53,873 nucleotides of DNA, from contig ONQE01000006.1 in NCBI GenBank assembly GCA_900319925.1, forward strand, positions 23,487 through 77,359. The letters are read 5' to 3'. The notes under the pieces were generated by a model that worked only from the letters and a program-made list of their open reading frames with translations, was not told the origin of the DNA and did not search any database. Both the position numbers and the translations under genes were made by a program. Below, in pieces: positions 28,101 to 34,814 of the stretch. The first letter of the stretch is position 1; the number at the start of each line of letters is the position of its first letter. This DNA is from an uncultured Bacteroidales bacterium. Lineage in GTDB: Bacteria > Bacteroidota > Bacteroidia > Bacteroidales > WCHB1-69.

Positions 28101-29841
28101 ACATGCTGTCCATAGCCACCGTCTCGAGAACCGGCGTCTGGTGCAGGTTCACGGAGAAATAGGTGAACAACGGAGACGGGCATTCGTCATCCTTGTAAGA
28201 CACCGCGAAGAAGAAGAGGACGGTGTCCTTGTTGGTGGACGGCATATAGTCGGCCAAGTTGATGGTCAGGTCGTTGCTGCCAATGTAGGAAGCGGTATCC
28301 AAACGATTTGAGAAGAGGTTGTCAAGGTACTTCGGACCGGTGACAGCATCGAACTCAAAAGCGTAAGCCTGTTTGTAGCTGGTGAACCACTTCACAGTGT
28401 TGGCACACTCCTCGTCAATCTCAGCGGAGAGATTGAGGGTAGCGCCTTCGAGAGCCTCAAGGCAGAAGTCGCGCAACTCGGGGACATTGATCTCCGGAGG
28501 AGTCATCTCCTTGAAGTAAACATCGAAAGTGATCTCAGGTCCGATACAATCGAGGGTATCGTTATAGGTGTTCACCTGACGAATGGTGAAATAGTTGTGG
28601 CCGGGAACATTGAGATGTGCCAAGCTCGGGGGAGTGTCATGCCAAGTACCGTTATATTTCCACTGGAAGTGGGGCGTGCACTGGGTGTCGTCGAGACCGT
28701 TCTCGTCCATGGTCACCAGGTCGAGGAGATCGTCAACCGTGAACTCGGCGCACTTGCAAAGGACAGCACCTTCAGATTGGACGACGGGAGTATGACGCAC
28801 GAAGAAGTGCACTCTGTAAATGCTGTCGGATTGGAAAATCTCGCAATCGCCAGAACCGGCGTTGAGCGTACGACCGAAGACAACATTGGTGTCAGGAGTG
28901 GTAACAGTGAAAGTATAAGGGGGTTGACCGAAGGTCCAGGTTTCGTTTTCGCAAACCTCTTTAGAGTATTCGCCGAAGACGGGATAAGAAAGGGTATCAG
29001 ACATCAAGATCTCACCGCAGCAGGACTGGTGTCCGCCGATGAAGTCGGTAGTCTCATTCTCATTCCAAGTGAGGTTGTTCCATGCAGTGCCGCCGAGGCG
29101 CTCACGCACGTTCATAATCAGTCTGTAAGTACCGGCCTGTTTCCATTTGAGCTGGAGCAGGGTGCGGGTCTGGGAGAAGAAGTCATAGTAGAAATAGTCA
29201 AGAGCTTCCGTGTAGATAGGAGTCATGCCCATGGCGGGGATCAGTTCGCCAAGGCTGTTCATGACACTGTAAGGAGTACCTTGTCCGACGGGCACGGCAC
29301 CGGGATAGTTGACAGGTGAGTGACAGGTGATGCCGTGGAACATGTCCGGGGCAACAGCCTGCTCACAGCAACCGAAGCCGTTGGGCACTCTGCCACCCAG
29401 CCAGGTGATGCGATTACAGACACCCGTGGTGTCGTTAATCTCGGAGTAGAGGGTGTAGATGTCAAAATCCACGTAGTCGGAGATATTGTCATTCACCACT
29501 ACCCATTCGCCGGCGTCGTTCTTCCGTTGAAGAATCCAGTCGAGCGAAATCTTGGTTTTGGGGGCCAGACCGCACGTGTTGCAAAGGAACAACTCGTACA
29601 ATTCTGTCCGTCCGACATTGGCGTTGCCGTAGAAATCATACGGATCGTCGGGGTTGATGAAAACCCCGCTACCCAGCGTATGGTCCAACGGCAGCAAGCC
29701 ATCAGGCGACATTTGCACGACACCTTCAATGGTATCGGGCTGCAGGTTCTTGATCAAAAAACCGCAATTTTGCGCCTGCGCGCTGAAGCTCAGTAGCCCC
29801 AGCAGAATGCTCAGAAAGCAAATTGATAATAGTTTTTTCAT
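19198..29841 (-). CDS. Giant T9SS-exported repeat protein (3,547 residues)
   Basis: The start is taken at 29841 (MKKLLSICFLSILLGLLSFSAQAQN, a Sec signal peptide) rather than the frame opening at 29892. Most of the protein consists of Ig/PKD-like units of about 70-90 residues with recurring motifs such as VTDRNGCTAET, VVDGNGC and PVTFNY. This is the style of SprB-like adhesins and other Bacteroidota surface giants. Two unrelated domains interrupt the series: an adhesin-like beta-sandwich near 635-800 (GFVYDGTQNIVITVDDQSG) and a lectin-like domain near 2370-2530 (LTDGDYMITNATSTKAMSNQ). The C-terminus from about 3460 (MEVWPNPAP ... SLTGKVVYSGE ... GSYIMTV) is a T9SS type A sorting signal. Probable role is surface adhesion; the ligand is unknown. 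Its own promoter and terminator make it a single-gene unit. Confidence 0.92.
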   Translation of the reverse strand: MKKLLSICFLSILLGLLSFSAQAQNCGFLIKNLQPDTIEGVVQMSPDGLLPLDHTLGSGVFINPDDPYDFYGNANVGRTELYELFLCNTCGLAPKTKISLDWILQRKNDAGEWVVVNDNISDYVDFDIYTLYSEINDTTGVCNRITWLGGRVPNGFGCCEQAVAPDMFHGITCHSPVNYPGAVPVGQGTPYSVMNSLGELIPAMGMTPIYTEALDYFYYDFFSQTRTLLQLKWKQAGTYRLIMNVRERLGGTAWNNLTWNENETTDFIGGHQSCCGEILMSDTLSYPVFGEYSKEVCENETWTFGQPPYTFTVTTPDTNVVFGRTLNAGSGDCEIFQSDSIYRVHFFVRHTPVVQSEGAVLCKCAEFTVDDLLDLVTMDENGLDDTQCTPHFQWKYNGTWHDTPPSLAHLNVPGHNYFTIRQVNTYNDTLDCIGPEITFDVYFKEMTPPEINVPELRDFCLEALEGATLNLSAEIDEECANTVKWFTSYKQAYAFEFDAVTGPKYLDNLFSNRLDTASYIGSNDLTINLADYMPSTNKDTVLFFFAVSYKDDECPSPLFTYFSVNLHQTPVLETVAMDSMFCPGTKVQMGVNVITNDTDPQYTYKWDGDVTSVMLNGSEVAFVDAQTIIVGTGTSTSAAYPFSNEAKYNYTQQIFPASSLAAGEITKIAFQYAGTNLVTRENVKIYIGTTNTVSFNNSNKQWLEPGTLVYSGNLSFNGPAGWKEIELQNGFVYDGTQNIVITVDDQSGVAGSVAYFNYTSSTNAVMRYYGANPFVPATSSKQVNSYRPNIRLLVSGEGYTTAAKNQVAYNQTDATDTCHTAYTASVYVVDGNGCKSAPVTFNYISNDTIAPTVDHNTVTTEVFACHLDSVNAPVYTTIAALENAADIEFSDNCAKDLLYIANVATTVNSISDTTCVESVTRTYTVKDHCGNAVTFAHVYVTRDTTKPFFRFEEGEFPYVRLFPVEGGNCTFNSPDSMTFINAVAPHVADNCTDSAYLMSTVKFFWENTDESPIGGTNIFRSKNHLSVVAQITDRCGNVYAQDIIFLDRPQKISIEPGSITSTGNNCFGDTATLHFDVTYIKDDTVVGPFVPYTYEWVEVNGRTVNFTAATDTTTDITFPGVGDYVFKMVVTDRNGCTAETEPITINVRALPQVIINHIVENGQVEPYCPTYGNLTIQAVIVNPVEGQTVAENAYTWSGESVNDIPHINTTWVTIVPEWCDTLYYPTVTVVDDRGCVGTVTDTIEAKAKGPQFIDAIPDTTLVKQEGCIFVIPDFKDLVTSDLVSDDCYEFYQIKYTDAFATIERDDWYTQSPAAGTELTIATGVVTITVKNPCGKTSSLAVNVLKPAEVLTVTIDPATAADCQSEIEAVGVDFSSVVTNAIGDVEYEWVLVGSDDDLLNNDGANYHVQGAMEPGVYTYQVNIEDALGCTASATANLTVYFQGADPELQKWPNTLCERFNGALVVNHAPTGYAYNLQHNDFDFFHFFKISDNPDHQPTEWNTITFDSLRPGMYTLTVYTVNDCERSYQVEILDNSNAPINPQFTTNDVTVCTNDNGVLNISAQNGYTYELYRFDDVALGELVGTATSYNNLSVGRYLIHTIQLSTHCTNDTTFVLEDAAPRPEVTTTVTANTNCDNTNYNNNPENVYNGQIRITSNANWQYTVYTAAGDTLLNNVTLNSTNNPIKDLAPISYFIVAYNPATGCSSLNAARVTVGTTIVTPTINTNITPNHFCVADTADGTITVSNHSTFRQFALLEKHGYFSYDTIAPRSLTYTWNSLYEGTYQIEAIGNNYCRVTKQVDVEKNTINPAITATSTINTSCVEELGTITLKNTNASAMNVTAYGNAKMALYMIEMGDFWKDSATTATQVTFSNLASGTYTYTAVTNYGCVKTDTITVNQYQLPAMQLVSTPNHMCAPTFEKPGDGTVKVEVPTTETVPGAHFFMYYFSDANDDNINMEVPYELPLTHTKYWLAAGRYHVLAVDTVTGCTVDGYISVEDDLYEVIVDSTVTTPTTYCSEVDGDGTLTIYAHSTNPAAVLNYSLDGENWQVSNVFTDLANKSYSFYVKDVVALCEAEGSATISYSDCIPTITIVDNDGNTAPFTYCIGDEPRQLIGNAYYEDGSECAGTFTYEWNAPCSDPSYSNTNTIDVIVDHVMPAGCLYVLTVHNELTGCSYDTTVRVIVNAKPVLGFVVNDVHYTQADLDEPLYFCENDPISIQVYSVNGKTLVDTNWTLGYVGQRYQIDTVGTTMADTNTFCAWSHSDQGCVSNIASLPIVIKRLDHETVTANACVTYEINPNDIITKPADATYPYTVSVERTYTSVLKGCDSIVTYNITLYAAPEIDPARLVVDPFCENENYTLADFVDSFKLNWNGLEGTTKWMALDTENSGYTKVTSLSQLTDGDYMITNATSTKAMSNQALGNALDAMNVTQFDYVAPSCVWTISQNEDNTYSIYNAAIGKYAAGLTSNGIQLTEDGNAPNAKWNISMIGSNIQISNAQHTGRYLKYNTQSPRFASYDFNTNNTAWLALYKSGNTFVEVPATTVVDYEFATTHIVKYVATNSCGEAESDVIFDVSKAPVIDTFGLEDSYCNNSPATINFMVSSFGHPATVTLKIDGNTVQTYTVNDEEAELSYTFTPRYYLHHNKVMSLNIVNANGLCLDTTASATIVVDTTIYHILPKTYCEGEQLHYSDFVTGDFEDMELHTLPTVGYITDGSVLTYSQNGTQIYFTMLDRCENNVTSDTVAITVNPLPTLTIGQLPSDMCVDDAAQMLTAAIETHYATSQGWLYKANADADYTAVADVNALVNAVKALPHAFVYYFVTNQCGKDTALVKDLRILGKLDVTASNVTVCPNVTVDAMVTTVNAVINDYANYLPSEVTTTYEVVRGTNILAMNAAVPFQTGDQIRVIATPNITPNCGADTAFAQVTVLTYNHVDPTYKPACNGDVLNAFIATQPQWTGTAQLVAGESHWEVYDAIIHTVDPATYVVDLDTYNDYYGIWVRYAWVTECDETVYTDWFEQIVINDVPEITLNDQIKICEGQKITLANTGFNVTYNGNEDKYDTAWTINGTEFDFNTVLTAAEYNGKKLVVTLNDNGAACGLVRDTLTLIVDTLPVPTITGPAKACSGETIEYVATPGYVSYNFTVTGNYDNMVPATMPTTDNSIFVDVYADGVEFTTANVTVVDGNGCVGSSLTGASVRVTDRPEFIFYNADGSVNATHTYEAVTYATDSTASVGLDYGWMINTNCDMVDKLVYVEFDLYYNGQIISNDHVGEYFATQIFTNEYGATFPYVSTQSFGWLNGQSIYGTPSPNSNTSLYNYAVANPSVATAGNHFPNTNLGLTNVNVYDDLWLHFIGDRKVDATHVPFRLNGEYKVVYRLYSTTHEDDFNHLYYEDNYHMGGLNYHDTAHLGGQNGLVYKPGLKLLVTDSIIVNVTGPNSTPSDVADETPVTPEVAPVLSVDETAVTPDMEVWPNPAPAVTTTLKARVHNMNGNAIVTLTSLTGKVVYSGETYIDNDNYYFEFGVNGLSVGSYIMTVRTDADVVTKKVIVARMAR

Positions 29842-29956
29842 ACCGTTTTTGTTTAATTTGTAACTTATATTATTTATTTTTCTCTCTTTCAATTCCTTTT
29901 TTTGCCTTTAAGTCAACACTATACATTACTTTACATTATACATAATTTTTAACCTG

Positions 29957-29964
29957 CAAAAATA
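29957..29964 (-). promoter_or_regulatory. -7 element for the giant surface protein
   Basis: On the minus strand this reads TATTTTTG then CAGG, matching TAnnTTTG. It predicts a leader of about 105 nt before the ATG at 29841. No good -33 element is visible. Confidence 0.5.
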
Positions 29965-30260
29965 CATTTTTTTTTCATTGTTTGTCTTTTCGCGGTATTT
30001 TTTTTCGTTTTTTTTGAAATATCGTCTAACCTTCTTATATTCAATATCTTATATACATCATTATACTTATCATTTTTTTTCAACAGGGTGTGAATAACTT
30101 CCAACGGCCTCCAAACCTGTCCCAAAATCACCTCTTCGCCTTCTTTCTACCCTTACTTCTTTATACGGTATCCCGATGGATTGGTTACACAATACAACAC
30201 CCGACCTCCCCATCACCTCCCCAACCGTATACATAATTATAGATAGTATATATATATACA

Positions 30261-30284
30261 AGAGACGCAAAAGCTTGCGTCTCT
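30261..30284. terminator. Palindrome of the GTAGARACG type, likely terminator of the PorE-like gene
   Basis: AGAGACGCAA, loop AAGC, TTGCGTCTCT: a perfect 10-bp stem 40 nt downstream of the PorE-like stop. It lacks a long T run. The right side continues as AC, giving the word GCGTCTCTAC, related to the palindrome at 40716-40743. Confidence 0.6.
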
Positions 30285-30324
30285 ACCTCATTCGTACCTC
30301 GTACCCGGTTCCAAGTCCCTCTTC

Positions 30325-32259
30325 CTACTTGACAATCTTGAACTCCGTCCTTCGGTTGGCAGCCCGACCCTCCTCGGTGGTGTTGTCAGCCACGGGAACC
30401 CGCCTGCCGTAACCCTTGTACTGCAGACGATCGGCAGGAATACCTTTGCTGACCAAATAGTCATAGACCGACTTGGCACGGTTCTCCGACAAACGGTCGT
30501 TGTACTCGTCCGTGCCCTGGTTGTCCGTATGACCGCCGATCTCAATGCGAATGCTGTTTGTCTTTAGGTAATCGGCAAGCTTGTCGAGCTCCACAAATGA
30601 CTCGGGCTTCAGGTCCGCCTTGTCAAAGTCGAAGAAGACATTCTTGAGCGTGACCACTGTCCCCACATCGGTAGGCTGCAGAGCGATGTCCTTGAGATAG
30701 GGCGACAGCTCTGTGTAGGACTTCTCCACCTGGAAGTTCTCAGAATAGAAGGGGTAGTCGGGATGGGAGACATTGAGAAGCACGTTGCCGCCAGTATGTA
30801 TGCAAGCCAAATAGCCACCAGTCTGCGGATCGGATGTGGTGGCGGTGAGCAGCTGCTTTGTTCCAAGGTCAATCATCTCAATTCGTGCTGACAACGGCTC
30901 GCCGGTGAAAGCGTCGCGGACATGTCCCTTAATGTACGTCACCGGATTCGGGCGCAACCCGTCATCGAGGACAAAGCTGTAGAGGTCGAGGCCACCGTAA
31001 CCACCGTCCTTGTCGGAAGAGATGTAAGCCATCGTGCCCGTGGCGTTGATGAAGATGTTGATCTCGTCGGCGGGCGAGTTGATGGGATAACCCATGTTCC
31101 GCGGCTCACTCCAGCTGCCGTCAGACTGCAGGGTCGTGTAGTAGAGGTCATAACCGCCCATGCCGGTACGACCGTTGGAGGCGAAGTATAGGGTGCGACC
31201 GTCACTGTGGATGAACGGAGCCGCATCTTCGCCGGGGGTGTTGACCGCCGGGCCGAGGTTCTCGGGAATGGAGAACTCACCCTCTGCAGTCATAGTGGTC
31301 TTCCAGATGTCCATTCCTCCGTAACCGCCGGGACGGCTAGAGGCAAAATAGACGGTCATACCGTCGGCGGCCATCGTCGGCTGACTCTCCCAAGCCTGGG
31401 TGTTCACGGGCATACCGAAGTTACGGGGCCGCGACCACTTGTCGCCGATACGCTTGGCCCAGTAGAGGTCGCAGCTGCCCATACCGTAATCCGCATCGCA
31501 CATCGTGTAAAGCAGATACTTGCCGTCGGGGGAGAGACACTGCGCTCCCTCGTTATAACCGGTCTTGACGGGCGAGCCGAGCGGTTCGCGCAACTGCCAC
31601 TCACCGTCGCCGGTCCTGCGACTGGCATAGAGATCCTCCTCGTTGAGACAAAAGGCACAGACAGTACCCTTGTCGCGGGGGCGCTTCACCGTGAAGACAA
31701 TCTGCTCGTCGTCGGCGGTGATGGCGGCCAAGTACTCGTCCCACTCGGAGTTGATGCCGCTCCCGAGGTTCACAAGCTCGAAACTGTGCGGACTCTTCAT
31801 CGCCTCAATGGCGAAGCGGCAGTTCGCGATAGTCTTCTGCGCATCGGGGTGCACATCGGAGTACTGGATTCCCTTCTGGAGGAATGTCTCCAACGTGCGG
31901 AGCGCATACTCGTAGGCACCACACTTCGCACCCTCGTTGCCAGCGATGTAGTAGAGCATCGGGTCGGGGTCGCCGATCAGGTCGATGGCGCGCTGGTAGC
32001 AGAGCATCGCCGAATCGGACTGGAGTCGGAAGTTGTAGATGTCACCCTTCATGATGTAAACATCCGGATAGTTGGGATCCTTGGCCTGCGCTTGGTTGAG
32101 GTAGCCCATGGCCTTGTCAAAGTCCTGCGCACCCATCGCCTGCCCCGCCTTCTCGCATAACGCGGCAGCCTTCGACGGCTTCTGCGCCCACACAGTCCTC
32201 GGCATTCCCACTACGAAAATACCCAATAATATAATATATACTATTTTTAATTTATTCAT
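30325..32259 (-). CDS. PorE-like T9SS component (TPR, beta-propeller, OmpA domain)
   Basis: The 644-residue protein has a signal peptide (cleavage near VWA-QKP), TPR repeats (about 30-140), a WD40/PD40 propeller (repeats ending such as YFASSRPGGYGGMDIWKTTM and YISSDKDGGYGGLDLYSF), a carboxypeptidase-regulatory-like beta domain (YIKGHVRDAFTGEPLSARIEM, about 440-520) and an OmpA C-terminal peptidoglycan-binding domain (FFDFDKADLKPES ... RLSENRAKSVYDYL). That is the domain order of PorE, which ties the type IX secretion machine to the cell wall in Porphyromonas gingivalis. PorE there is a lipoprotein; here no lipobox cysteine is visible. It fits the two T9SS cargo proteins in this window. Confidence 0.85.
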   Translation of the reverse strand: MNKLKIVYIILLGIFVVGMPRTVWAQKPSKAAALCEKAGQAMGAQDFDKAMGYLNQAQAKDPNYPDVYIMKGDIYNFRLQSDSAMLCYQRAIDLIGDPDPMLYYIAGNEGAKCGAYEYALRTLETFLQKGIQYSDVHPDAQKTIANCRFAIEAMKSPHSFELVNLGSGINSEWDEYLAAITADDEQIVFTVKRPRDKGTVCAFCLNEEDLYASRRTGDGEWQLREPLGSPVKTGYNEGAQCLSPDGKYLLYTMCDADYGMGSCDLYWAKRIGDKWSRPRNFGMPVNTQAWESQPTMAADGMTVYFASSRPGGYGGMDIWKTTMTAEGEFSIPENLGPAVNTPGEDAAPFIHSDGRTLYFASNGRTGMGGYDLYYTTLQSDGSWSEPRNMGYPINSPADEINIFINATGTMAYISSDKDGGYGGLDLYSFVLDDGLRPNPVTYIKGHVRDAFTGEPLSARIEMIDLGTKQLLTATTSDPQTGGYLACIHTGGNVLLNVSHPDYPFYSENFQVEKSYTELSPYLKDIALQPTDVGTVVTLKNVFFDFDKADLKPESFVELDKLADYLKTNSIRIEIGGHTDNQGTDEYNDRLSENRAKSVYDYLVSKGIPADRLQYKGYGRRVPVADNTTEEGRAANRRTEFKIVK

Positions 32260-32277
32260 CTTCTAGCAAAATACATC

Positions 32278-32340
32278 GTGACTTATGACTTGTGACTTGT
32301 GACTTGTGACTTATGACTTGTGACTTATGACTTGGGACCT
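32278..32340. repeat. Heptamer array D1 (GTGACTT family, 9 units)
   Basis: Nine in-phase 7-mers: GTGACTT and ATGACTT alternating irregularly, last unit GGGACCT. It lies 18 nt upstream of the PorE-like start, where its promoter should be. A near -7 word (TATTTTG on the minus strand) lies between array and start codon. Confidence 0.9.
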
Positions 32341-32372
32341 TAATCGCTCACACTTACGATTCGCCGCAACTA

Positions 32373-32435
32373 CTAACTACTAACTACTAACTGCTAACTA
32401 CTAACTGCTAACTACTAACTACTAACTGCTAACTA
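32373..32435. repeat. Heptamer array D2 (CTAACTA family, 9 units)
   Basis: Nine in-phase units of CTAACTA or CTAACTG. The last unit contains the mazG stop codon (CTA at 32429-32431, TAG on the minus strand). D1 and D2 share one gap but have different units. Confidence 0.9.
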
Positions 32436-33223
32436 ACCGGCTCTCGCTTCGCACGTTCCCAATACTCGTCCATCTCGGCGAGCGACATATCGGGAAGGGA
32501 GCGTCCATCGGCTTTGACCATCTGCTCGAGCAGCTGGAAGCGGTGCATGAATTTGCGGTTCGTCTTCTCGAGGGCATCCTCGGGATGGACATCGAGGAAA
32601 CGGGCGTAGTTGATGAGGGAGAAAAGCACGTCACCGAACTCCTCCTCCACCCTATCGTGGTTTCCGGCATCCACTTCGGCCTTCAGCTCGCCAACCTCCT
32701 CCTGCACCTTGGCCCACACGTCCTCCTTGTTGTCCCAGTCGAAGCCGACCCCGCTGACCTTGTCCTGGATGCGGTAGGCCTTGGTGAGTGCGGGCATTCC
32801 CGAGGGAATACCGCCCAACACGGAGCGGTTACCCTCGGTCTGCAGCTTGATCTTCTCCCAGTTCTCGTGCACTTCGTTGGCCGAGTCGGCTTTCATCTCC
32901 CCGTAGATATGCGGGTGACGACGTATCAACTTATCACACAGCTTATTGAGCACATCGGTAACATTGAAGAGTCCCATCTCGGAGGCCACCTTGGCGTAGA
33001 AGACAATGTGCAGTTGCAGGTCGCCGAGCTCCTTGCACATATCGGGATAGTCCTTGTCCATAATGGCGTCGGCTAACTCGAAGGTCTCCTCGACCGTGAG
33101 GTTGCGCAACGTCTCAAAGGTCTGCGCACGATCCCACGGACACTTCTCACGAAGCTCGTCCATGATCTCCAACAGATGCCGGAACGCGGCGAGAGCCTCA
33201 GCATATTTATCGGTTTGTTCCAT
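32429..33223 (-). CDS. mazG: Nucleoside triphosphate pyrophosphohydrolase MazG
   Basis: The 264-residue protein is a tandem-domain MazG that hydrolyses NTPs to NMP and pyrophosphate, clearing damaged nucleotides or modulating (p)ppGpp. The metal-binding EExxE...ExxD pattern is visible in the first domain (EETFELADAIMDKDYPDMCKELGD) and again in the second (EEVGELKAEV ... VEEEFGDVLFSL). It starts 23 nt after proS on the same strand and is probably co-transcribed with it. Its stop codon lies in heptamer array D2, so the final residues (VS) may derive from the repeat. Confidence 0.94.
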   Translation of the reverse strand: MEQTDKYAEALAAFRHLLEIMDELREKCPWDRAQTFETLRNLTVEETFELADAIMDKDYPDMCKELGDLQLHIVFYAKVASEMGLFNVTDVLNKLCDKLIRRHPHIYGEMKADSANEVHENWEKIKLQTEGNRSVLGGIPSGMPALTKAYRIQDKVSGVGFDWDNKEDVWAKVQEEVGELKAEVDAGNHDRVEEEFGDVLFSLINYARFLDVHPEDALEKTNRKFMHRFQLLEQMVKADGRSLPDMSLAEMDEYWERAKREPVS

Positions 33224-33246
33224 TTGGAATAACTAAATGCTTACTG

Positions 33247-34722
33247 TTAATACGCGCGCGCGAAAAGAACACGCTCGTGTGACGGTTTGCCGGTGAGGAT
33301 GCACTTGCCCTCTTCTTTCGGATTGTTGAAGGGGATGCAACGGATGGTCGCCTTGCAGAGATCCTTGATCTTCTCCTCGGTCTCGGGCGTACCGTCCCAG
33401 TGGGCATAGACGAAACCGGGCTTGTTGTCCAACAGATCGACGAACTCGTCCCACGTGTCGGCCTTGTAGGTATGTTCCTCCCTGAACTTCAGGGCTTTGT
33501 TATACAGATTCTGCTGAATCTCCTCAAGGAGCTTTTGAATGTGCTCCACGAGCGCGTCGAAGGAGACATTGTATTTCTCCATCGTGTCTCTGCGAGCGAC
33601 TTCAGCCTCATTGTTCTCCAAATCCTTGGGTCCAATGGCCACGCGCACCGGCACGCCCTTGAGCTCATACTCGTTGAACTTCCAACCAGAACGCTTGGTG
33701 TCGTCATTGTCAAACTTCACGGAAATGCCAAGTGCTTTCAACTTCTGGACCAGCGTATCTGCCTTGTCAGCAATCTGTTGACGTTGCTCGTCGCTCTTGT
33801 AGATGGGAACGATGACCACTTGGATGGGGGCGAGCACGGGCGGCAACACCAGACCGTTGTCGTCGGAGTGGGTCATGATGAGGGCGCCGATCAGACGGGT
33901 GGAGACACCCCAGGAAGTGGCCCACACGTATTCCTGCTCGTTCTGCTGGTTGAGGAACTTCACGTCGAAAGCTTTGGCGAAGTTCTGACCGAGGAAATGG
34001 GAGGTACCGGCCTGCAACGCCTTGCCGTCCTGCATAAGCGCCTCGATGCAGTAGGTGTCGATGGCGCCGCCGAAACGCTCGTTCGGTGACTTCACACCCA
34101 TGACGACGGGGATGGCCATGTGCTTCTCCGCGAAATCAGCATAAACGTGAATCATCTTGTCAGTCTCTTCGAGAGCCTCCTCGCGGGTGGCGTGGGCGGT
34201 GTGCCCCTCCTGCCAGAGGAACTCGGCAGTGCGGAGGAAGAGACGGGTGCGCATCTCCCAACGGACCACATTGGCCCACTGGTTGCAGAGGATCGGCAGA
34301 TCGCGGTACGACTGAATCCAATTCTTGTAAGTATCCCAGATAATCGTCTCGGAAGTGGGGCGCACGATGAGCTCCTCCTCGAGTTTGGCATCGGGATCGA
34401 CCACCACGCCGCCGCCGTTAGGATCGTTCTTCAGACGGTAGTGGGTGACCACCGCACACTCCTTGGCGAATCCTTCCACATGGCTGGCCTCGCGACTAAA
34501 GAAGGATTTCGGAATAAAAATCGGGAAATAGGCGTTGGAATGGCCTGTATCTTTAAACATTTGGTCCAACTGACGCTGCATTTTCTCCCAAATCGCATAT
34601 CCGTAGGGCTTGATTACCATACAACCACGCACGGAGGAGTTCTCCGCCAGGTCCGCTTTCTTCACAATGTCGTTATACCACTGCGAATAATTCTCTGCTC
34701 TTGTACAAAAATTTTTTGCCAT
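33247..34722 (-). CDS. proS: Prolyl-tRNA synthetase, archaeal/eukaryotic type
   Basis: The 491-residue class II synthetase charges tRNA-Pro. It is the compact type 3 form without the bacterial editing insertion. Visible are [10 protein letters not shown], motif 2 [14 protein letters not shown], motif 3 [24 protein letters not shown] and an anticodon-binding domain. The C-terminal residue is Tyr (FARAY), a hallmark of this ProRS type. It is divergent from the low-complexity lipoprotein gene and heads a unit with mazG. Confidence 0.96.
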   Translation of the reverse strand: MAKNFCTRAENYSQWYNDIVKKADLAENSSVRGCMVIKPYGYAIWEKMQRQLDQMFKDTGHSNAYFPIFIPKSFFSREASHVEGFAKECAVVTHYRLKNDPNGGGVVVDPDAKLEEELIVRPTSETIIWDTYKNWIQSYRDLPILCNQWANVVRWEMRTRLFLRTAEFLWQEGHTAHATREEALEETDKMIHVYADFAEKHMAIPVVMGVKSPNERFGGAIDTYCIEALMQDGKALQAGTSHFLGQNFAKAFDVKFLNQQNEQEYVWATSWGVSTRLIGALIMTHSDDNGLVLPPVLAPIQVVIVPIYKSDEQRQQIADKADTLVQKLKALGISVKFDNDDTKRSGWKFNEYELKGVPVRVAIGPKDLENNEAEVARRDTMEKYNVSFDALVEHIQKLLEEIQQNLYNKALKFREEHTYKADTWDEFVDLLDNKPGFVYAHWDGTPETEEKIKDLCKATIRCIPFNNPKEEGKCILTGKPSHERVLFARAY

Positions 34723-34749
34723 AAACTCTTATATAAATTAACTTTTTAG

Positions 34750-34757
34750 TACTTTTG
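34750..34757 (+). promoter_or_regulatory. -7 element for the low-complexity lipoprotein gene
   Basis: TACTTTTG matches TAnnTTTG, about 58 nt upstream of the start at 34815. It lies in the 92-bp divergent gap with proS. Confidence 0.6.
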
Positions 34758-34814
34758 CCGTCTATTTGAAAATTAAGGTGCAAAAATAAAAAAATAAGAG
34801 ATAAGGAGGACATT

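Larger units (their letters stand above)
29842..30324. other. AT-rich intergenic region with promoter and hairpin
   Basis: This 483-bp gap holds the leader and promoter of the giant gene (left), a TATATATATATA-type tract (30246-30258) and a perfect hairpin (30261-30284) at the end of the PorE-like unit. The small frames here have no protein-like features. I see nothing else in it. Confidence 0.6.

Noticed and set aside
29949..30412. Several 60-85-residue frames between the giant gene and the PorE-like gene
   Set aside because: They lack promoters and protein-like composition, overlap the hairpin or the certain PorE-like gene, and look like chance frames in AT-rich DNA.
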